Shown: positions 25,754-38,200, counted from the first letter of the stretch. The stretch is DNA of 64,000 nt from JBJXHN01 sp046233135 (GCA_046233135.1 JBJXHN010000006.1:124001-188000); one strand, 5' to 3'. The notes: generated from the letters alone by a model not told the origin. Numbers and translations are program-made.

Positions 25754-28700
25754 ATGGCAAGAGATCCCTTCAGTGACTTGGACTCATCCGTTGAAGGTAT
25801 CCCTGACGGGGCCTGGTCGAGGGGAGACGCTGCGCCCTCGGCACTGTGGGTGATGGACGCCGGAAGCGGCGATGACACCCTGGCCGTGCCGCGTACCGAC
25901 CTGCTGCTCCTCGGTCAGTATCAGCGTGACGGAAGTGATTTGCTGATCGAAGGGGCGGACGGTGCGACGGTACTGGTTCGCGATTATTTCGTGACTGGGA
26001 CGCCGCCCGATCTCGTGGGGCCGGGCGGGGAAACCATCTCCGGTGATCTTGCCTCCCGGCTGGCCGGCCCGCGGGCACCGGGACAGATTGCCCAGGCCGG
26101 GACGCCCGGCGGAGCCGACGTCATCGGCTCCGTGACCAAGGCCGAAGGCACGGTCACCCTGGTCCGCGCCGATGGCACCCGTGTGCAGGCCGCCGAAGGC
26201 GATCCGGTCTATCAAGGGGATACGGTGGAAACGGGGGCGGACGCGGCCGTCGGCATCACGTTCCTGGACGACAGCGCCTTTTCGCTGGGGGGCACCGGCC
26301 GCATGGTGCTGGACGAGTACGTCTACGATCCGGCCAGCGGGTCCGGGGAAAGCTCGGTCAGCCTGCTGTCGGGTGTGTTCTCGTTCGTATCCGGCGAGAT
26401 CGCCAAGAACGGCCCCGATGCGATGACCGTGGATACGCCCGTTGCCACCATCGGCATTCGTGGTACCCGGGGGGTGATCCAGATCGAACTACCCGAAGGC
26501 TTCGATCCCCAGACCCTGGACCAGCTGCGTCAGCAGGCGGACGGGCCGGGCCTGACCATGGAAGTGGTGCTGCTGCCTGAACCCGGCGGGGTGGTCGGGG
26601 AGATCGTGTTCACCAGTCTGGACGGTCAGGTGCAAACCATCAACATCCCCTTCCAGGGTGTCCGGTTGCAGGTGGCCAATATCAACGCCCCGAGTGCGCC
26701 GGCGGTGCAGCGCATCCAGGTGGACGAGAGTTACGGCCGTGGCCAGGGGGAGGTGGGCCGGTCCCTGAATATGCTGCCGGAAGGATCGGGCAACGGCGAT
26801 ACCGGTCCCCGGAACGGCCCCGGGGACCCACCGCCGCCGGCCGAGGGTCCGGGGGGCGATGCGCCGCCGCCTCCGGATCAGCAGGGTGCCAACCCACCAC
26901 CGGAAAACACGCGCGCGGTGGTCACCAACATGAATATCTACCAGCAGGCCCAAAACCAGGTGCTGGTGGTGACGTTCGAGATCAATCGCGGACACGGGAA
27001 GGATGATCTGGACGGCGGCCACCGTCTGGACGTGCTCGGCCTGGGTTTGCAGAACGAAAACAATGGCGAGATCCAGGGGCCGGGAGACCGGAACCGGCCT
27101 GTTGACGTGATTTTCGAAGTGCGGCCCCCGCCGGCACCGACCCACGAAGAGGAACCGCGACGGGAGGTGCGGCAGGAGCCGGTGACCGAACGGGGAGACA
27201 GGGACCCCGATCCCAATTCCACCCCAACGCCTTCCCCGAATGCCGGCACGCTCGTGGGAGAAGGTACTCTTGTCGGAGACGGCACGCCGGGGGACGGCGG
27301 AACCTTTGGTAGCGATGGCACTCTGGGCGGTGGGGGGACCCTGGGCAACACGGGAAGTGAAACCGGTGGCGGGGTCCTCTTTGATGCGGACGGCCGGCAG
27401 GTTGTTGCGCCGATCGGCGGGCGGTACAGCAATGTGGCGTCCACGATCGCCCTGCGGGTGGAGGGGTCGACCGCCGGAGATACCATCGAAACAGGCAGTG
27501 GCAATGATCTGGTGATCGGTGGCGACGGCGACGACACGATTCAGACCAACAACGGCAACGATACGGTGATCGGCGGCGGTGGTGCCGATACCGTGATCGC
27601 GGGGTCGGGACAGGGCAACGATACCTATTATGGCGGCCTGGGGCCGGCCGGCGGCTATTTCGATGACAGCGCCAACGACACCATCCGCTATCCTTCTGCG
27701 GTCAACGGCGTCACGGTGGACCTGCAAGCGGGCACCGCGAGCGGCCTCGATATCGATAGCGATCGTCTGCGCGGCTTCGAACATGTGGAAGGCGGTGCCG
27801 GTGCGGATACCATCAGCGGCGACGGCAATGCCAACCGGTTGGTGGGCGGGGCCGGGAATGACATCCTGGACGGACGGGGCGGCGTTGACACCCTGATCGG
27901 TGGCGCGGGGGATGATACCCTGATCTGGCGCGGGGACGGCGATACCTATCAGGGCGGGGCCGGTACGGATACGCTGGCGGTCCTGGCCGGGCGTTCCCTG
28001 GATCTGGGCACGATCTGGCAGGGCGGGAATTCCGGCAGCCTTGAAGGGATTGCCCTGGGCAGCGGCGCCAACTCTCTGGCCCTGGGAACGCCCGCATCCT
28101 GGACCAGCGTGTTCGGATCGACCCTGACCGTGACCGGCGGCACTGATGACACGGTCAGCGGGACCGGATGGGCCTATCAGGGCAAATCCGCCAGCGGGGC
28201 CTATTGGCTGTTCGGTCAGGGTGGAGTGACGGTCCAGGTTTCCACCGGCGTCAGGCTGTCGGGCCTCAACGTCGCGCCGACCCTGACGGTGGGCAGCACG
28301 ACCCTGACCTATGTGGAGGGGGGCTCCCCCATTTCCTTCCTGCCGTCCCTTGGCGTGACGAACGAGGATGGGGACATGCTGGTGGGGGCCAGTGTGACGA
28401 TCAGCAGCGGCCGGATCAATGGCGACGACCTGCTGTTCACGGCGCAATCCGGGATAACGGGCCGTTATGATGCGGCGCTGGGGGTGCTGACCCTGTCGGG
28501 CAGCGCGTCGGCCAGCGCCTATCAGACCGCGTTGCGGTCCGTGACCTATCGCAGCACCGCCGACTTGACCGGCACGTCCAGCCGCACCTTCTCGGTCACC
28601 GTGACCGACAGCGGTCAGGCCACCTCCCTTGCCGCCCACAGGGTGCTGGCGGTGAGTGCGGCGGCCGAGACGCCCCAGGCCAACCAGGCGCCCGAAGTGC

Positions 28701-31700
28701 AGGTCTCCGGCGGCCACGCGGTTTATATCCACGGTGGATCGGCGGTCAAAGTGGCTCCGAGCCTGCATCTGTCCGATTCCGACAGCGCGGTGCTGACCGG
28801 GGCAAGGGTGGTTTTTGGCTCGTACGATATGCAGGCCGACATGATCGACCACGGCTCGGTCGCCGGTGTTTCGGCGGATCTGAACAGTTTGACCGGCGTG
28901 CTGACCTTCTCCGGAACCGCCAGCGTGGCCGATTATCAGGCCCTTTTGCGGAGTGTCACCTTTGCCAGTAGCAACCCGGGGGACACCGGCAGCCGATCCG
29001 TTTCGATCACCGTCACCGACGACCATGGAAATGTCAGCGCTGTGGCGGCGCGTACGGTGGATCTGGAGAACAATTTCATCGCCCCGACCCTGACCCACGA
29101 AGGGGGTGGGATCGGTCTGATGTTCAATGGCGGCACGGAAGGGATCAGGGAAGATCTGGTCATTGATCCCCTGCGCGGCGGGCGGGCATTTACCGTCGAA
29201 GCCTGGATTTCGCCGCAGACTCTGTCCAAGGCGATGACCATCCTGCAGATTACCAGTGACGGGTCCGACGGAATTCATATCTATCTGGACAGTACCGGCG
29301 CGCTGCGCTGCTCCGTCTATGGGGATAGCGAGTATCTGGACGCGGGCGGCCTGGAAGGGGCGTCCGACTTCACGGTCAACGAGGATACCCACATCGCCCT
29401 GGTGAATGTTCCGGGCGACAAGCTGTACTGCTACATCGGCGGTGTCCTCGTAACCCAGGTGGCGACCGGGGGCACCGGGGCGATTTTCATGGGACCGCCC
29501 ACCGTGTGGATCGGCACCAACACCGAGGTGAACTCTGGCAATCCGTCGCCAATGGCCGGTGGCTGGGAAGGGGCGCTGGACGATATCCGGTTCTGGTCGA
29601 CGGCGCGCACCGCGTCCGAGATTGCGCAAAACTACCATGATGCCGTCAGCCCGGATTCCCGGGGGCTGTCGCTGTATTATACCCTGGACCAGGGCGGAAC
29701 GACGGTCGCGGAACTGGCTGCCTTCGGAAACGAAGGGTCGGCGACATCAAGCATGAGCACCGTGGGAACCGACGGCCCGGCGGTGGGCACGGTCGAAGGT
29801 GGCAGCACGTGGGCGAGCCTGCGCGGGCTGTCGATCTCCGATAGCGATGCGGGCAGCGGAACCTACACCATCAGCTTTGCCAGCGATCTGGGGACGTTCT
29901 CCGGCGGCGCCTACACCGGGGTAGGCTATGCCGGGCAGAATACGGGAAGTCTGGTTGCTTCGGGTGCGCTGTCGGCCCTTTCGGCGATGCTTGCTGCCAA
30001 TCAGGTGTCCTTTCTGCCGGCCGACTATGTCAACGGCCTGGTGGACCTGCTGATTACGGTGACGGATGAGGATGGCGAGACCGACGATCTGACCTTGACG
30101 ATTCCCGTGGCGTCGGTCGGGGACACCAACGTCACCTGGACCGGCGGGACGTCGGGTCAGTTCACGGACGGAACCAACTGGAGTACGAACGTCCCGCCAA
30201 ACCATGACGACATCATCACCGTCAATGCCACCGGCACTCAGATCACCGTGGATACGGATGTGGCATTGCATTGGTTCGATATGGTTGATGGCGGACTGAA
30301 CATCACCAGCGCCGGTACGCTGCGCACGTTCGCTCAAAGCGGAACCAGCAGCGGCAGCATGACCATCAACGGCGGAACGTGGGAAGCCGCCCTGGGCGGG
30401 TCGGTGAATTTCACCGGCAGTCTGGACGTGAGATCCGGAGACCTGACCTTCAACGGCGGGACACTGGTGCTGGGAGAGACCGGCTCTTCGATCGCGCCCA
30501 CCTATGCGGCCTTTTCGTCCGGCGGAGAGAAACGGCTGAACCAGACGACCGTCGAGGTGTACGGTCGATTGGGGGTTGCCGGTACCGTGGTGCTGGACAA
30601 CCACAGCGCCCTGATTATCGGCAACGAGAGTCTGCTGGTCGGGACACTTGCCATCGACGGAACCACCACTTTCTCGACCCACGATGCAGAGGTGGAATCC
30701 GGCTCGGATGCCATCATTATCAAGGGCAAGGCTATCGTCGGGGCGGCCCTGACCTTGATGTACCCCATGGTGATCAAGGCCGAGGCCAGCGGCCTGAACA
30801 CCATGATCGTGCAAAGCGGCGCGATGATGAGCATCGTTGGCCCCCAGGGAACCTTGACCAACGATGGCGATCTGACCCTGGCCGGAACGGGGACCCGGCT
30901 GGCCCTGTCCTCTGCGCAGTTGACCAACCAAGCGGGTGGGACTTTGGATGTGGGGGCCGCCACTGTTGAACTGAACGGGACCGGCCCGACTCTTCACAAC
31001 CTCGATCTCGGTGTCATTTCCCTTGGCGGTGGGGATGTCCGGATCGGTGCGCTGGGGGCGTTTCTTAACGAAGGATCGATCACCGGCTACGGCACCATTG
31101 ATGCAACACAAGGGGAGTTTACCAACAAAGGTTACATCATGCCGGATAATGGCAGTGGGGGTGGGGCGACAATTACGGTCGATGGCAGACTGACCCTGAC
31201 CGAGACCTCCCGTCTGATCATTGACGGGTATGCCAGTGATAGCGACTTCGTCAGAGCCGGTGGTCCTATGGTTCTGGACGGGACCCTTGAGATGAGGCCC
31301 GACACGGGACTGGAATGGAGCAACAGCGGTTCCGTAGCGTACAGTGATGTTATCCGTTGGATGTCCGATACCGGGCAATTCGACGCGTTTGCCGGCCTTC
31401 TCATGGAGGCGGCGGATCGAGCCCTGAGGCCCGTTGTGGGCGGGAGCGGTCTCAGCTTCGTCGGGGTCAGCAACGGCGGTGCGGGGGACGATGACCTGAG
31501 TGTGGGGCTGGCCAGTACCGACACCCTGGCTGTCGGCACCGATCAGGTGGCCTTCGGCCAGGATGGCAATGACCTGATCGAGGCGTTCAGCCTCGACTTC
31601 GGTTTCGTTGACGGGGGCGCGGGGGTCGACACCTTGTCCTACGATGCATCCGGCCCGGTCGATCTGACGACGGCTTTGGATTGGTGGCGGGTGCAAAGTA

Positions 31701-32005
31701 TTGAAGGGATCATCGTCGATGGCCTGAACACCGGGGAAAAGGTGACCCTAAATGCGGAAGTGGTGCGCGGGCTGATCGGCAGTGCCGGGAACGGCGATAT
31801 TATCGCGGTCGGGGGCGGGGAAGGGGCTCAGTTGATCCTGAAGGTGAAGGGCGGGAGTTTCGAAACGTCCGGCTGGGACTATGTGAGTACGGAAACCAAG
31901 AATTTCGCTTTCGATGATCATGGCGGTGATCCCGGGAGTCAGTCCTATACCGTTTACGCCGCGACGGATGATTCGAATGTCAGGGTCTGGGTGCACCAAG
32001 AGTGA
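25754..32005 (+). CDS. Giant FecR/RTX surface protein with LamG-like domain (2083 aa)
   Basis: A long, Gly/Asp-rich and Cys-poor protein without a signal peptide, as expected for a type I secretion substrate. The order is: a BapA-prefix-like segment (about residues 45-105, GSDLLIEGADGATVLVRDYF); a FecR domain (125-250, DDSAFSLGGTGRMVLDE, TPVATIGIRGTRGVIQ); a Pro-rich linker (about 350-390); a few RTX nonapeptides (580-740, GGAGNDILDG); two cadherin-like repeats (840-1105); a LamG/concanavalin-like domain (1115-1330, AWISPQTLSKAMTILQI, WEGALDDIRFWSTARTASEI); a third Ig-like unit; a beta-helix-like stretch opening NWSTNVPP (1461-1880); and a C-terminal block with GGAGVDTLSYD. It is paralogous to the next gene at both ends. 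Probable adhesin or matrix protein; the receptor is unknown. Start ATG 25754 follows a weak GAG. Confidence 0.85.
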   Translation: MARDPFSDLDSSVEGIPDGAWSRGDAAPSALWVMDAGSGDDTLAVPRTDLLLLGQYQRDGSDLLIEGADGATVLVRDYFVTGTPPDLVGPGGETISGDLASRLAGPRAPGQIAQAGTPGGADVIGSVTKAEGTVTLVRADGTRVQAAEGDPVYQGDTVETGADAAVGITFLDDSAFSLGGTGRMVLDEYVYDPASGSGESSVSLLSGVFSFVSGEIAKNGPDAMTVDTPVATIGIRGTRGVIQIELPEGFDPQTLDQLRQQADGPGLTMEVVLLPEPGGVVGEIVFTSLDGQVQTINIPFQGVRLQVANINAPSAPAVQRIQVDESYGRGQGEVGRSLNMLPEGSGNGDTGPRNGPGDPPPPAEGPGGDAPPPPDQQGANPPPENTRAVVTNMNIYQQAQNQVLVVTFEINRGHGKDDLDGGHRLDVLGLGLQNENNGEIQGPGDRNRPVDVIFEVRPPPAPTHEEEPRREVRQEPVTERGDRDPDPNSTPTPSPNAGTLVGEGTLVGDGTPGDGGTFGSDGTLGGGGTLGNTGSETGGGVLFDADGRQVVAPIGGRYSNVASTIALRVEGSTAGDTIETGSGNDLVIGGDGDDTIQTNNGNDTVIGGGGADTVIAGSGQGNDTYYGGLGPAGGYFDDSANDTIRYPSAVNGVTVDLQAGTASGLDIDSDRLRGFEHVEGGAGADTISGDGNANRLVGGAGNDILDGRGGVDTLIGGAGDDTLIWRGDGDTYQGGAGTDTLAVLAGRSLDLGTIWQGGNSGSLEGIALGSGANSLALGTPASWTSVFGSTLTVTGGTDDTVSGTGWAYQGKSASGAYWLFGQGGVTVQVSTGVRLSGLNVAPTLTVGSTTLTYVEGGSPISFLPSLGVTNEDGDMLVGASVTISSGRINGDDLLFTAQSGITGRYDAALGVLTLSGSASASAYQTALRSVTYRSTADLTGTSSRTFSVTVTDSGQATSLAAHRVLAVSAAAETPQANQAPEVQVSGGHAVYIHGGSAVKVAPSLHLSDSDSAVLTGARVVFGSYDMQADMIDHGSVAGVSADLNSLTGVLTFSGTASVADYQALLRSVTFASSNPGDTGSRSVSITVTDDHGNVSAVAARTVDLENNFIAPTLTHEGGGIGLMFNGGTEGIREDLVIDPLRGGRAFTVEAWISPQTLSKAMTILQITSDGSDGIHIYLDSTGALRCSVYGDSEYLDAGGLEGASDFTVNEDTHIALVNVPGDKLYCYIGGVLVTQVATGGTGAIFMGPPTVWIGTNTEVNSGNPSPMAGGWEGALDDIRFWSTARTASEIAQNYHDAVSPDSRGLSLYYTLDQGGTTVAELAAFGNEGSATSSMSTVGTDGPAVGTVEGGSTWASLRGLSISDSDAGSGTYTISFASDLGTFSGGAYTGVGYAGQNTGSLVASGALSALSAMLAANQVSFLPADYVNGLVDLLITVTDEDGETDDLTLTIPVASVGDTNVTWTGGTSGQFTDGTNWSTNVPPNHDDIITVNATGTQITVDTDVALHWFDMVDGGLNITSAGTLRTFAQSGTSSGSMTINGGTWEAALGGSVNFTGSLDVRSGDLTFNGGTLVLGETGSSIAPTYAAFSSGGEKRLNQTTVEVYGRLGVAGTVVLDNHSALIIGNESLLVGTLAIDGTTTFSTHDAEVESGSDAIIIKGKAIVGAALTLMYPMVIKAEASGLNTMIVQSGAMMSIVGPQGTLTNDGDLTLAGTGTRLALSSAQLTNQAGGTLDVGAATVELNGTGPTLHNLDLGVISLGGGDVRIGALGAFLNEGSITGYGTIDATQGEFTNKGYIMPDNGSGGGATITVDGRLTLTETSRLIIDGYASDSDFVRAGGPMVLDGTLEMRPDTGLEWSNSGSVAYSDVIRWMSDTGQFDAFAGLLMEAADRALRPVVGGSGLSFVGVSNGGAGDDDLSVGLASTDTLAVGTDQVAFGQDGNDLIEAFSLDFGFVDGGAGVDTLSYDASGPVDLTTALDWWRVQSIEGIIVDGLNTGEKVTLNAEVVRGLIGSAGNGDIIAVGGGEGAQLILKVKGGSFETSGWDYVSTETKNFAFDDHGGDPGSQSYTVYAATDDSNVRVWVHQE

Positions 32006-32282
32006 TGCAATGTTGCTTAAAGATTTCTGCTACAGCTTATTCGGGGTATATCCCTTGTGAACTTTGGTGAAATAATCTCAAATTTTATGCATCGAGTGTG
32101 CGGGGCATGTACGGCCTGCGCGGAATGGTGTATGCCTGAATCAATTCAGCAGTAAACCGGTCCGCTTTTGAGGTACGATCCAGGCAAGGAAGCCCATATA
32201 AGGGACAGCGCCGTGGGTCGGGGAGCCGGCGCCGTGTGTTTCCTCCGCATGGGGCGGGGGGTAACGGACGAGGCCAGGTAAA
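32006..32282 (+). promoter_or_regulatory. Spacer between the two giant genes
   Basis: A 277-bp gap, AT-rich in its first third, with a perfect inverted repeat CTGAAT CA ATTCAG at 32136-32149. No T-tailed terminator follows the first gene, so co-transcription is possible. The start of the second gene is preceded by CCAGGTAAA. Confidence 0.35.
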
Positions 32283-35200
32283 ATGGTTTGGGACGATTCG
32301 CGTAGCCTGGAGGGCCTCTCCTCCGGAACCTATCGGGCGCTGGATGGCGACGATTCTGCCGTGTCGGCGGTGCGGGTGCTTGATGCATCCGCGACTCAAG
32401 ATGGCGCGGTGGCGGTCGACGATACAGCCCTTTTGATCCATGGGGATTACAGCCGGGCCGGTACCGATCTGATGATCGAGGGTGCCGACGGAGCGGTTGT
32501 GGTCATCCGCGACTTTTTCCTGACCGACACGCCGCCGGCCCTTCAGGCGGCCAACGGCACTGTTCAGATCGGTGGCGATCTGGCCGCACGTCTGGCCGGT
32601 CCGCTGGCGCCAGGCCAGGTGGCGCAGGCGGGCGGTCCGCAGCTGGCCCAGGCGGCCGAGCCCATCGGCTCCATTACCAAGGCCGACGGCACCGTTACGG
32701 TGACCCGGGCGGATGGTACCCAGGAACAGGTTTCGGTTGGCGATCCGGTTTATCAGGGCGACGTGGTGGAAACCGCCAGTGGCTCGGCGGTGGGGATCAC
32801 CTTCGTTGACGACAGCGCCTTTTCGCTGGGGTCCGGGGGGCGCATGGTCCTGGACGAACTGGTCTATGACCCCGCGACCGGGGACGGCAGTTCGTCGGTA
32901 AGCCTGATGTCGGGCGTGTTCTCGTTCGTGTCCGGGGAAATCGCCAAGTCCGGCCCCGACGCCATGACCGTCAGCACGCCCGTGGCTACCATCGGCATTC
33001 GCGGCACCAAGGGTGTCATCAAGGTCGAAGTGCCGGAAGGCTTCGATATCAACCAACTGAACCAGCAGCAGGACCGTGCCGATCAGTTGGGCGTGCAGCT
33101 TGAAATCGTTCTGCTGCCAGAAGCGAATGGAACTACGGGTGAAATCGTTTTCACCACATTCGACGGACAGACGCAGACGATCAACGTGCCCTTGCAGGGG
33201 GTGCGGCTGGCGCTGAACACGGCGCTGGATCGTGTGCAAACCTCGCTGGAGCGGATCACTGTCGACGAGAACTACACCCGAGGTTCCGATGTCGGGGAGT
33301 CGCTGAACTATCTGCCGGAAAGCAATGGCGGATCTCAAGGAGAGGGCACCGGTCAGCCCGGAGACGGCCAGCCTCCTCCGGCGGAAGAGCAGAATCAGGA
33401 GCAGCCCTCCGATGCCCCGCCGCCGGATCAGCAGGGGAACAACATCGGCGGGCCGAAAAGCGATTTCGAACGGGCCTTGAACCAGAGTGACAATATTCTG
33501 GTGGTCACCGAGGAAGTGGAAGACGGCCAGGGCGACGACGAGGAAGATGGCGGCGAAGGGGACGACGCGCTTGGCGGTGGGGACGGCAGCGGCGGGGAAG
33601 ACGGGGGCGACGATGTCGGCGATCGGCGGACCTTCGAGGTGCGCTTCCCGGACGAGAACAGGGAAACGGGGAACGAGACCGGGCCGCAAGACGAACCTGT
33701 CGAAACGGTCGTCGGCGACGGGACGCTGATCACCGATGGGTCGTTGGTCGACGAAACCGGCAATCCCTACGTCATCAGCAACGGTCGCCGGGTGGTGTCT
33801 CTGACCGCGAACGGATCGGGCGGCGGCAGCGTCTCCTATTCCAACCCCAACGCCACGGCGAGCATCGAGATCACCATTCCCAGCGGCAGCTCCGGCACCG
33901 TGGAAACCGGGTCCGGCAACGACCGGGTGGTCGGCGGCGGGGGCGGTGACGTCATCCAGACCAATGCGGGTGACGATATCGTTGTCGCCGGCAGCGGGGC
34001 GGATACGGTGATCGGCGGGTCCGGCGCGGGCAACGACACCTATTACGGCGGATCGGAAGGGAACGACGACAGCGCCGATGACTGGCTGCGCTACCCCTCC
34101 GCCTCCCAGGGTTTCACCCTGGATCTCGAAGCGAATATCGCCTTCGGTCCCGACATCGATACGGATCGCATCTACGGCTTCGAACACGTGCTGGGGAGCC
34201 CCGGCAACGACACCATGAGCGGCAATGCCGCCGCCAACATTCTGCTCGGCAGCGGTGGGGACGATGTCCTCAATGGCCGGGGCGGCAACGATACCCTGGA
34301 AGGGGGCCTTGGGGCCGATACGCTGAACGGCGGTGACGGCAACGACACGCTGAAGGGCGAGGACGGCAACGACACCCTGAACGGTGATGCCGGAAGCGAC
34401 AGCCTTTCCGGCGGGGCGGGCAACGATACGCTGAACGGCGGTCTGGGCAACGATACGCTTGATGGCGGTGCCGGGGCGGATTCCCTGGTGGGCGGAGACG
34501 GCGCGGACTCACTGATCGGTGGGGACGGGAATGATACCCTTGCCGGCGGAGCGGGGAACGACTTCCTGTCGGGAGGCGCCGGAGACGACGTGCTGCTGGG
34601 CGAGAGCGGTGATGATTCCCTGGATGGCGGCGAGGGCAACGACAGTCTGACCGGTGGCGTGGGGAATGACACACTGGTCGGTGGCCTGGGTAACGATACT
34701 CTGGATGGCGGCGACGGCAACGATAGTCTGTCCGGCGGGGCGGGATTGGATATCCTGATCGGCGGCGCTGGCAATGACACGCTGGACGGTGGCGATGGCA
34801 ACGACAGTCTGACCGGTGGTGCCGGTGCGGATGTTCTCCTCGGTGGTCTGGGCAACGACAGCCTGGATGGCGGGGAGGGCAACGACAGCCTGGACGGCGG
34901 TGCCGGAGCGGATTCGCTGGTCGGCGGCCTGGGCAGTGATACTCTGGCCGGCGGCGTCGGGAACGACGTCCTGCAGGGGGGCACCGGCGATGATGTCCTT
35001 CTTGGGGATGCAGGCGACGACTCGTTGGATGGCGGCGACGGGGCCGACTCGCTGACCGGCGGCGCTGGCAATGACACGCTGGTCGGTGGCCTGGGCAACG
35101 ACACTCTGGTCGGCGGCGACGGCAACGACAGCCTGAGCGGCGGTGAAGGTGCCGATTCTCTGTCCGGCGGTGTTGGAGCCGATAGTCTGTCCGGCGGTGC

Positions 35201-38200
35201 GGCAAACGATACGCTGAGCGGCGGCGACGGCAACGATGCCCTGGATGGCGGGGATGGTGCCGATATCCTGGATGGCGGCGCGGGAACGGATACGGTTTCC
35301 GGTGGGGCCGGGGACGACGTTCTGATCTATTCGGCCGGTGGCGATACCTATCTCGGTGGCGCGGGGACCGACACCTTGCGGGTGGCGGCAGGCACGTCCG
35401 TGGACCTGTCGGCGTCGGCCATCAGCGGCAGTTCCAGCGGTTTGGAGAAAATCCAGCTGCAAGGCGGCAGTGCTCTGACGGTCAGCAATGCGACGGCCTT
35501 TGCGTCGGCGTTCACCGGCAGCACGGTGTATGTGGACGGCACGAGCAGCGATACGGTCGTCGGCGGCGGATGGACCTATGCCGGGACAGTGTCGAGCGGC
35601 GGCACCACCTACAGTTCGTTCACCAGCGGCAGCGCGGTCCTGAATATCAGCAGCGGCGTGACGCTGAGCGGCTTCAACGGGCAGCCGGTGGTTTCGATCG
35701 CATCCGGGGGCGTCAGCTTCACGGAAGGGACGGACAGTTCGGTGTCCCTGTTCTCCGGGCTGACCCTGTCGGACCCGGACAGCACCACCCTGCAATCGGC
35801 GACAGTCAAGATCGCGTCCGGCCTGGTGGGGGATGACCGACTCAGCTTCTCTGCGGTCAGCGGCATTTCCGGCAGTTATGACAGCTCGACCGGTGAACTG
35901 ACCTTCACCGGGACCGCATCGCTGGCCACCTACCAGACGGTGTTGCGGACGGTTTCGTATTCCAACGGCAATATCACGTCTTCGGGCAGCCGGTCGGTCA
36001 CCGTGACGGTCACGGATTCCGGCGGTACCGTCAGCAGCGCGGTCACCCGTTCCCTGACGGTCAACAATAGCAATGCGACACCGACGGTTTCCGTCGGGTC
36101 CGACGGCTTGACGGTTGAGCTTGGGGACTCCGAGGGCGTCTCTCCTTTCCCCAATGCGTCGTTGAACGACAGTGACGGCACAACGATGAGTGGGGCGCGG
36201 ATCATCATCTCGTCGGGCTTCAGCAACGGCGATACGCTGACGTTCTCCGACCAGAACGGCATCGTCGGTTCCTACAATTCGGCCACCGGCATCCTGACTC
36301 TGTCGGGCACGGCGACCACCGCCCAATATCAGACGGCTGTGCGGTCGATCTCTTTCTCCTCCACGTCGGAGACCGAAGGGGCGCGGACTCTGACCCTGAC
36401 CGTGACCGACGGCGAAGGGGCGACCAGCACCGGGGCCAGCCGCACGATCATGGCCGAGGCCTATAACGCCGCACCCACCCTGATCTTCGCCGATACGGCC
36501 AGCAGTTCCCGTGGTGCAGCCGTCGATCTGGACAACGAGGCGTCGGTGTCGGATGACGGTCCGCCGGGCAACGGGGCGGGGATCACCGTCACCATCACCA
36601 GCGGCAAGGTGAACGGCGACCGTCTGGGGGTGGAAAACCAGGGCACGGACGAAGGCCAGGTCAGCGTCGACCTCAACGGCCAGAGCGAAGTCACCCAGAT
36701 CTATTACGAAGGCTCGGCTGTCACCGCCAACACCGGCAGCATGTATAACTCCGGCACCGGGGTATTGCAGATCGACTTCCTGGACGGCGTGTCCTGGGAA
36801 GCCATTCAGGCGGTGCTGCGGGCCATTCAGTTCGAAAGCACGTCCGAAACGGCGGGCGACCGCGGAATTTCTGTCACGGTGTCCGACGGTTCGGACAGCA
36901 GCAACACCGAAACCATGGTGCTGACGGTCACCGCGGGTTTGCCCCAGGTGCTGTGGCAAGGGGCTGATCACGCGAATTTCGCAACGGCTGCGAACTGGTC
37001 GGACGGCAGCCTGCCGTCGGGCGAGGTGGCGGCGGTGATCAGCACGAACACCACCGCCATTCTGGGCATGGGCAGCAGCATGGCGTTTGCCGCCCTGCAA
37101 ATGTCCAACGCTGCGACCTTGGCCATCCAGGGCGGCACTCTGGAGGTCACCGGAGCGGAAGGGACCATCGGCGCCGACAGTGAACTGGTGATCGATTCTT
37201 TCGACAACGACGGGACCGATGTGATCGGGTCCCTGGTGGTCGGGGGCACCCTGGAAACCTCGGGCACCCTGACGGTGGACGGCGGCGGCCATCTGGTGAT
37301 CGACGGGACCTTGATCAACGACGGGATGATGGAGCTGACGGACTCCCAGGCCGTCTTCCGGGAAGAGTCCACCATCATCACCGGGTCCCTGACCCTGAAC
37401 GACGGGGCGGTGCTGCGCAACGAGGCAGGCGGGACGCTGGCCGCCTACGGGACTTTGAGCGTTGGCTCAGAAAAGGGCGACGGCGCGACCGTCCTCAACT
37501 ACGGTTTGATCACCAATGCGTCAGCGCCAGCTTATTCTAGCTTCATCTTTGATTCTAATATCGAAAACTATGGAACCATTTCTCTTGGAACAGGCGCCGA
37601 ATTCAGAACCTATGGGACGTTCATAAACTGGGGCTCCATTTATTTGGAGTCGGGCGCGTTACTGTATTCCCAGGGAGGCGGAATCGTTTTCGAAGAGGGG
37701 ACGGAGATTGGCGGAAACGGCACGCTGTATCTCTATTCCGCCGGGAAAATTACGCTCGACACGGATGTTGTGGCGAACGGCACCAGCTTGCGTCTTCATG
37801 ACGGATCGATCACCGGGGATGGCAGCCTGACCGTTGCCTCTTTGGAGCAAGGTGATTCTCAGGCCGACACCGCCTATATTGCGGCCGATTTGACCGTTAC
37901 GTTCCAATGGTCGTTCGGATCGTCCGATATGGTCGTGGACGGCGCCCGCGTGACCTATTCCGGCGACAAGCTGTTCGCCTATGTGGACGGGCAGGGGGGG
38001 GATACCTCCACCTGGGATCTGATCAACGGCGGGGTCTTCGAGAACTCTGGTGGCTTCTCGCTTTGGAACGAAGGCACCATCATCACCCAGTCTTCGGGCA
38101 CCGGCACTTTCGTGAACAGCGGGACCCTGTTCCAGGAGACCTTCTCCGGGGTGACCGCCATCGAAGCAGCCTTTAACAACAGTGGCACCGTTCAAGTGTC

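Noticed and set aside
25449..25853. 134-codon + strand frame before the first giant gene
   Set aside because: Begins inside the ohr terminator hairpin, overlaps the giant gene start by 100 bp and shows no family features.
26489..29638. Minus-strand frame of 1049 codons opposite the first giant gene
   Set aside because: Antisense to well-defined FecR, RTX and LamG-like domains; arises from the Gly/Asp codon bias. Likewise 29747-31696, 32085-34187 and 34509-37292.
34248..35381. Regular short repeats that could be taken for a CRISPR array
   Set aside because: The 27-bp period is coding, in frame, and encodes RTX nonapeptides; there are no spacers.
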